Below are positions 60,001 to 64,000 of a stretch of 64,000 nt of DNA, in pieces. Each line of letters starts with the position of its first letter. Within the stretch, counting starts at the first letter, position 1. A model generated the notes under the pieces. That model did not search any database and was not told the origin of the DNA. It saw only the letters and a list, made by a program, of their open reading frames with translations. Both the position numbers and the translations under genes were made by a program. Source of the stretch: Luscinia megarhynchos. Lineage: Eukaryota > Chordata > Aves > Passeriformes > Turdidae. The stretch lies in assembly GCA_034336665.1 (NCBI GenBank), contig CM067570.1, positions 14,429,502-14,493,501 of the forward strand, written 5' to 3'.

Positions 60001-63000
60001 TGGCTATGGTGTGGGCACTGCTGAAGGCTCCTGGGGAACCTGATCGGGTTTTTGGCCAGATTGTTGACTTTTCTTTGCTTCAGCCAGGATCTTTCCCAGG
60101 TTGGAAATCTTTCTCAGAGACAAAACAAGGAAAGGTAGAAAGAAAACACAGATAGACACTTGTGTTGACCACTGAGCTGTGTGAGTGTCTGGTGATATTT
60201 TGCAGAGAGCATGTTTTGGAAGAGATGTTGCCTCCTTTGACCAATGAGTCTTTTCTGCTTTGTTTTTCACAATCTCCCTTATAGAAATGCCATGGTTTTC
60301 AATAAATTGCTCCTTCTTGCTGTTTGGAAGAGGAGTGGTGTTGCTGTATTCTTTCACCGTTTCCCAGCCCCACAGAGACACTGCAGCATGCACAGTGCAG
60401 TATGTGGCTGAGCAAAAGGTGTGGGACACTGACAGGAGGAAAAAGATATCTGCAATGACAACCCACATCTGCTCTCTGCATGGCTTGCCATAGCTCCATA
60501 TCCCAGGTATTTCCAACAGTTTCAGTTTTAATAGCAAACAAAAGACATTGAAAGCACCGTGGATTTACTTGAAAAATACACAAAGAGAGCCCCTTTCCAA
60601 AAGTGAAGGACAACAAAAAGGGATTAAAAACTTCTCAGGTATTACACAAGTATATTCAATGGGCAAGAGGTACATGAATAGGATGTTGCTTTTCACAAGC
60701 TGTTGTTGTGTTTCTCACTTGTATTTCCCAAACACATTTTGGAAACATCTTTCTGAGGAAATTTAGTATTGAGAAAGTTTCGGGTAAGAGTTCATAGATA
60801 CAAAGAAAATGGATTTTTTTAAGAATTTACTTTCAGTAAGAACTGATGGAAACTGACTTAGGAAAGCAGCTGCCTGTCTGGGATTTCTGGGACACTTCAG
60901 CTGTCCATAGAAAAGGTCTCCAGAACAGAGATATCTCTGTGATAACTGCAACAATACTAATAACAGCCAAAAATTAGCTAATTGGAAGTTCAAGTTCAAG
61001 GACAGCCTGGAGAATAGCTATACAAGTTTTGATCTTATGACACACATTTACCCCTGATGGGAAAATGGAAAACAAAAGTCATGAGACAAAAGGAGTGTGG
61101 ACCTCACCACTAGAGCCTGGCATTTGCAGCTTGCCTGGGGATTACACTTGTGCATTGAACTGTACAGGTTGCAGATGCCTGCCAATGTCAGTCTCTGCTT
61201 CCCCTTCACCTCCATTTCATAAAAGAAGATCTGCAGTACTCTCTTTTATCTGAAGACCTTTAAAAATCACACATAATATTCCATGGCTGCAGACCTAAGC
61301 CAACCTTCCCTTGGGAAACTGCTAGGTAGGTTGTATGTAACCCTGGCAAGACACATTGTCCTACAGTCTCCTGACTTTGACCCTTTCATATATCCTTTTA
61401 TTGCCCACAAGAAAAACAGACTCATAAAATGCAACTCATTAAATGCCCACGCATTGTGAGACATTACTACTAAGCCTCTGCTGTTAAGGCTTTCAAATTT
61501 CACATGGTATTAAAAAGTTTACAGGACACTTGGTCCTCTTTAATATTGCAAAACAACCTTTTGGGTCATTTGTGCTATAAACTAGCAGTGAAAGTGAACC
61601 AAAGAAACCCAGATTTTATTGTAATCCATGTTACTAGGAGTTGTGCTTTAACACTTCAAGACTTGGCCCGATGGAAAAGAAGCAGTAGCTTTTACAGACT
61701 TTTTTCCAGCAGAGAAAGAGGTTGGCAAGGTACAGAATAAAATAATCCAAAGAATGCCACCCCAAATGCACTGAATCCCATGGAGAATTTGATGCAGATT
61801 GCTTAGAAATCTCACGTCATTTTTTCTGCCAAAGTGCAGATCAACAAAAATGAGGGAAAGGTCCTTCTGATTTAGTCCTAAGGATCCCATTTTAAGACAG
61901 TTTACCAATATCAAAATAGACAACATTTTTCTTTACTGTTGTAAAACAGTGGAGGCAGGCACTACAAATCTCCTTTCCACACAAGAAAATGCATCTTCAT
62001 TATCACAGATTCATCTGCATCTCATGCAGTCCAAGGCTTTTCTGCAAAGACTCTTCAAAAGCTTTATTTGTCTGATCAAGGACATGTAATGTTATCATAT
62101 CTGAGAAAATAACTTCCAAACAGCACAATCTAGCAATATAATCTGAAAACCTTTGGTTTTTTTCAGTTCATCAGCTGGTTTCAATGTCTTTCCAGCTTGA
62201 TTTGGTGTGGGCAAGAAAACGGTGAAAACAGTTCCAAGACATTTGAGGGACTTGGCTCATGTAAATGCAAGATTCGAAAAATCTCTTGAGAGCCTCCATT
62301 AGAAACCTTCAGGGAAGAAGATAATTCCTACCCACTAGCTTTTCCATATGGAGTTTTGTGAACATAAGTAAGGGTTAGTCAAGAAAGGTAACCAGAAACA
62401 TTGACTGGATGTGGGGCAAAAAGCGGTATTGCAAGAAGAGTTTTTGAATCTCCACTAAGTGCTGGAGATCTGAAATCTGTGCAGCATAACCATGTGTGGA
62501 ACCTTTCTTCACCCGGTGTCATTACTTGAAAAGCAGGGCTTTCCTTCCTGGCTTGTGTCAAAGCAAGAGTTGAGCAGCTTGATGCCTTTAATGCTATGAT
62601 ATCTCAGGTCATCAAAGGCTGCTGAGAAATGCATGCCCAAGGCTTTGGGGTGTGTCAGCTCGCCAGCCATCAGCTCCTGCCCACCACAGGGGATGCACAG
62701 CAGAAGGTACACAGCATTCACCTTCCTGGTTGTGGTCCTGGGTTGATTTGGGACCAGCACATTCGAGCAGGTGGGAGACAGACTGTGGTGCAAATGGGGT
62801 GTACGTGCCTCCAATTGTCCAAGCTTGTGACATTAAAATACTACAGAGACACTGTTCATAACCTCGAGGAACTTGGTGACCCACGTCAGTGTGAATGCAC
62901 CAACTATTGATACTCTGGCCAGTACTTACCTAATGAAACTGTATAACTCTGAAACAAAGCCTTAAATCATCCTGCTGCATAATAAAAAAATATAATCTTG

Positions 63001-64000
63001 ATAGAGTGTTAAAAATATTTGTTGCATCATATTGCTAAACAAAACAGAAAATGGGATCTTCTACTGCCCTCATGTCCATAGAGTTCAGGACTGCTAAATT
63101 AACTAGGTTGCTGGGTTTTATTAGTATAAGTTGAGCATGTGTAATATGATCCAAAAGACACAATGCAGTTCCTGACCTCAGATTCCATTTTAAAAAATTG
63201 GACAGCAAATGACAACAAGCTCAGAGAAGATCAGAAGTAAAGTCTGCTTTAGGAGTGGAAGGATTTATGCTGTAGCCTGGCATTTTATTGTCTGTGTTGG
63301 GCTCTGCTGGGAGTTTGTCATTGGTTTGTGCCAATGCCACAGAGCCTGTGCTAGTCCCAGAAGGATTTGATAGGGAAATATATGGGAACTCGACACTCTG
63401 AGACAAGGAGGTTGATCCTTGGCTGTAGAGAATAGGAAAAGATCAAGGAAGTGGGAAAGAAAAAAGGAAAGTGGCAAGTGGGAAATCTTTGCTTAGGATT
63501 GCAGAAGCAATTCCCAAACTTGAAACAAATGATGGCAGTTTTCCCCTAATTTCCACTGGCAGCACCTCAGGAGGGTTTTGCCTTATTGGCATGAGGGATA
63601 GGTCTCAAGTAGAGTCTTCATTTCATAGCCCACTTCATCTGCTCACTGCTATCACAGAGCTCCAAAGACAAACTTTGAGGTTGTGTTTTCTTCCTAGAGC
63701 CCCCAGTGATTTTAACATCTGGAACAGCTGGTCTAATCAAAATGTTTGGACTATATTTAAGAAATTCTTGTGAGAGGTACTGGCTGGTGATCTGGGTTAA
63801 ATCAGTGTACCTGTAGGTATTGCCATTTCTCACAGATGGAGGGAAAATGTAGTGTGATATCTCAAAGACTGGAAGTCAGGTGTAAGGCAAGAATCAGTAC
63901 CTTAAAATCTTTACTCTGCTGCTTTTTAAGCACATTCTGTTCTTCAGAAAAGGTACTAAAGATCAATGCTTTGGTTATCCTTTTGAAGTACTCACCTGTT
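60001..64000. other. Non-coding unique stretch at the right edge
   Basis: No gene supported. The minus frame at 60004-60537 (177 codons) has no recognisable domain. The rest is AT-leaning with frames under 110 codons. AT-rich segments lie at 60760-60830 and 62960-63040. No mobile element or simple repeat of note is seen. Confidence 0.5.

Overview
The window looks like nuclear DNA from a bird, or at least a sauropsid, and it is non-coding as far as I can read it. The main evidence is three CR1 retrotransposon 3' ends: about 14655-15555, 32801-33147 and 36970-37145, the first still showing decayed reverse transcriptase reading frame. Two shorter relics fit the same family. One MIR-like SINE lies near 29005-29125. 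I see no Alu, no recognisable L1 and no bacterial gene organisation. The rest is low-CpG, moderately AT-leaning single-copy sequence with scattered A/T tracts and microsatellites.

I found no protein-coding gene, tRNA, rRNA or CRISPR array that I can support. The longest open frames (about 150-225 codons) fall into two groups. Some sit in GC-rich or T/G-rich low-complexity DNA that lacks stops for compositional reasons. The others are the length expected by chance in 64 kb read in six frames, and none encodes a family I recognise. The window is best read as intergenic DNA or the inside of a very long intron.

Layout: 1-11 kb is unique sequence with a hairpin at the left edge, a possible retroposed mRNA tail (poly-T 1438-1460), and homeodomain/FOX/TCF-like motif clusters near 3.4, 7.3 and 9.5-9.9 kb. 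A CpG-dense patch at about 11.05-11.37 kb is the only promoter-like composition. A CR1 element occupies 14.65-15.56 kb and a CCAT/ATCT microsatellite 16.92-17.03 kb. An old local duplication pairs 20.30-20.56 kb with 22.19-22.48 kb. The stretch 23.6-25.9 kb holds several candidate conserved non-coding blocks, including a perfect ATTTGCAAAT octamer palindrome. The MIR-like relic (29.0 kb), a second CR1 tail (32.8-33.1 kb) and two opposed ancient CR1 tails (37.0-37.3 kb) follow. A 340-bp T/G tract at 45 kb and an A/C-rich tract at 48.5 kb are low-complexity. Five copies of a 32-bp minisatellite unit lie in GC-rich DNA at 59.81-59.97 kb, and the final 4 kb shows nothing distinctive.

No genes act together here. 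If the region is functional, the plausible function is distal regulation: motif-rich AT-leaning blocks and one CpG-rich patch in a gene-poor interval. That is inference from motifs and composition; no alignment could be run.
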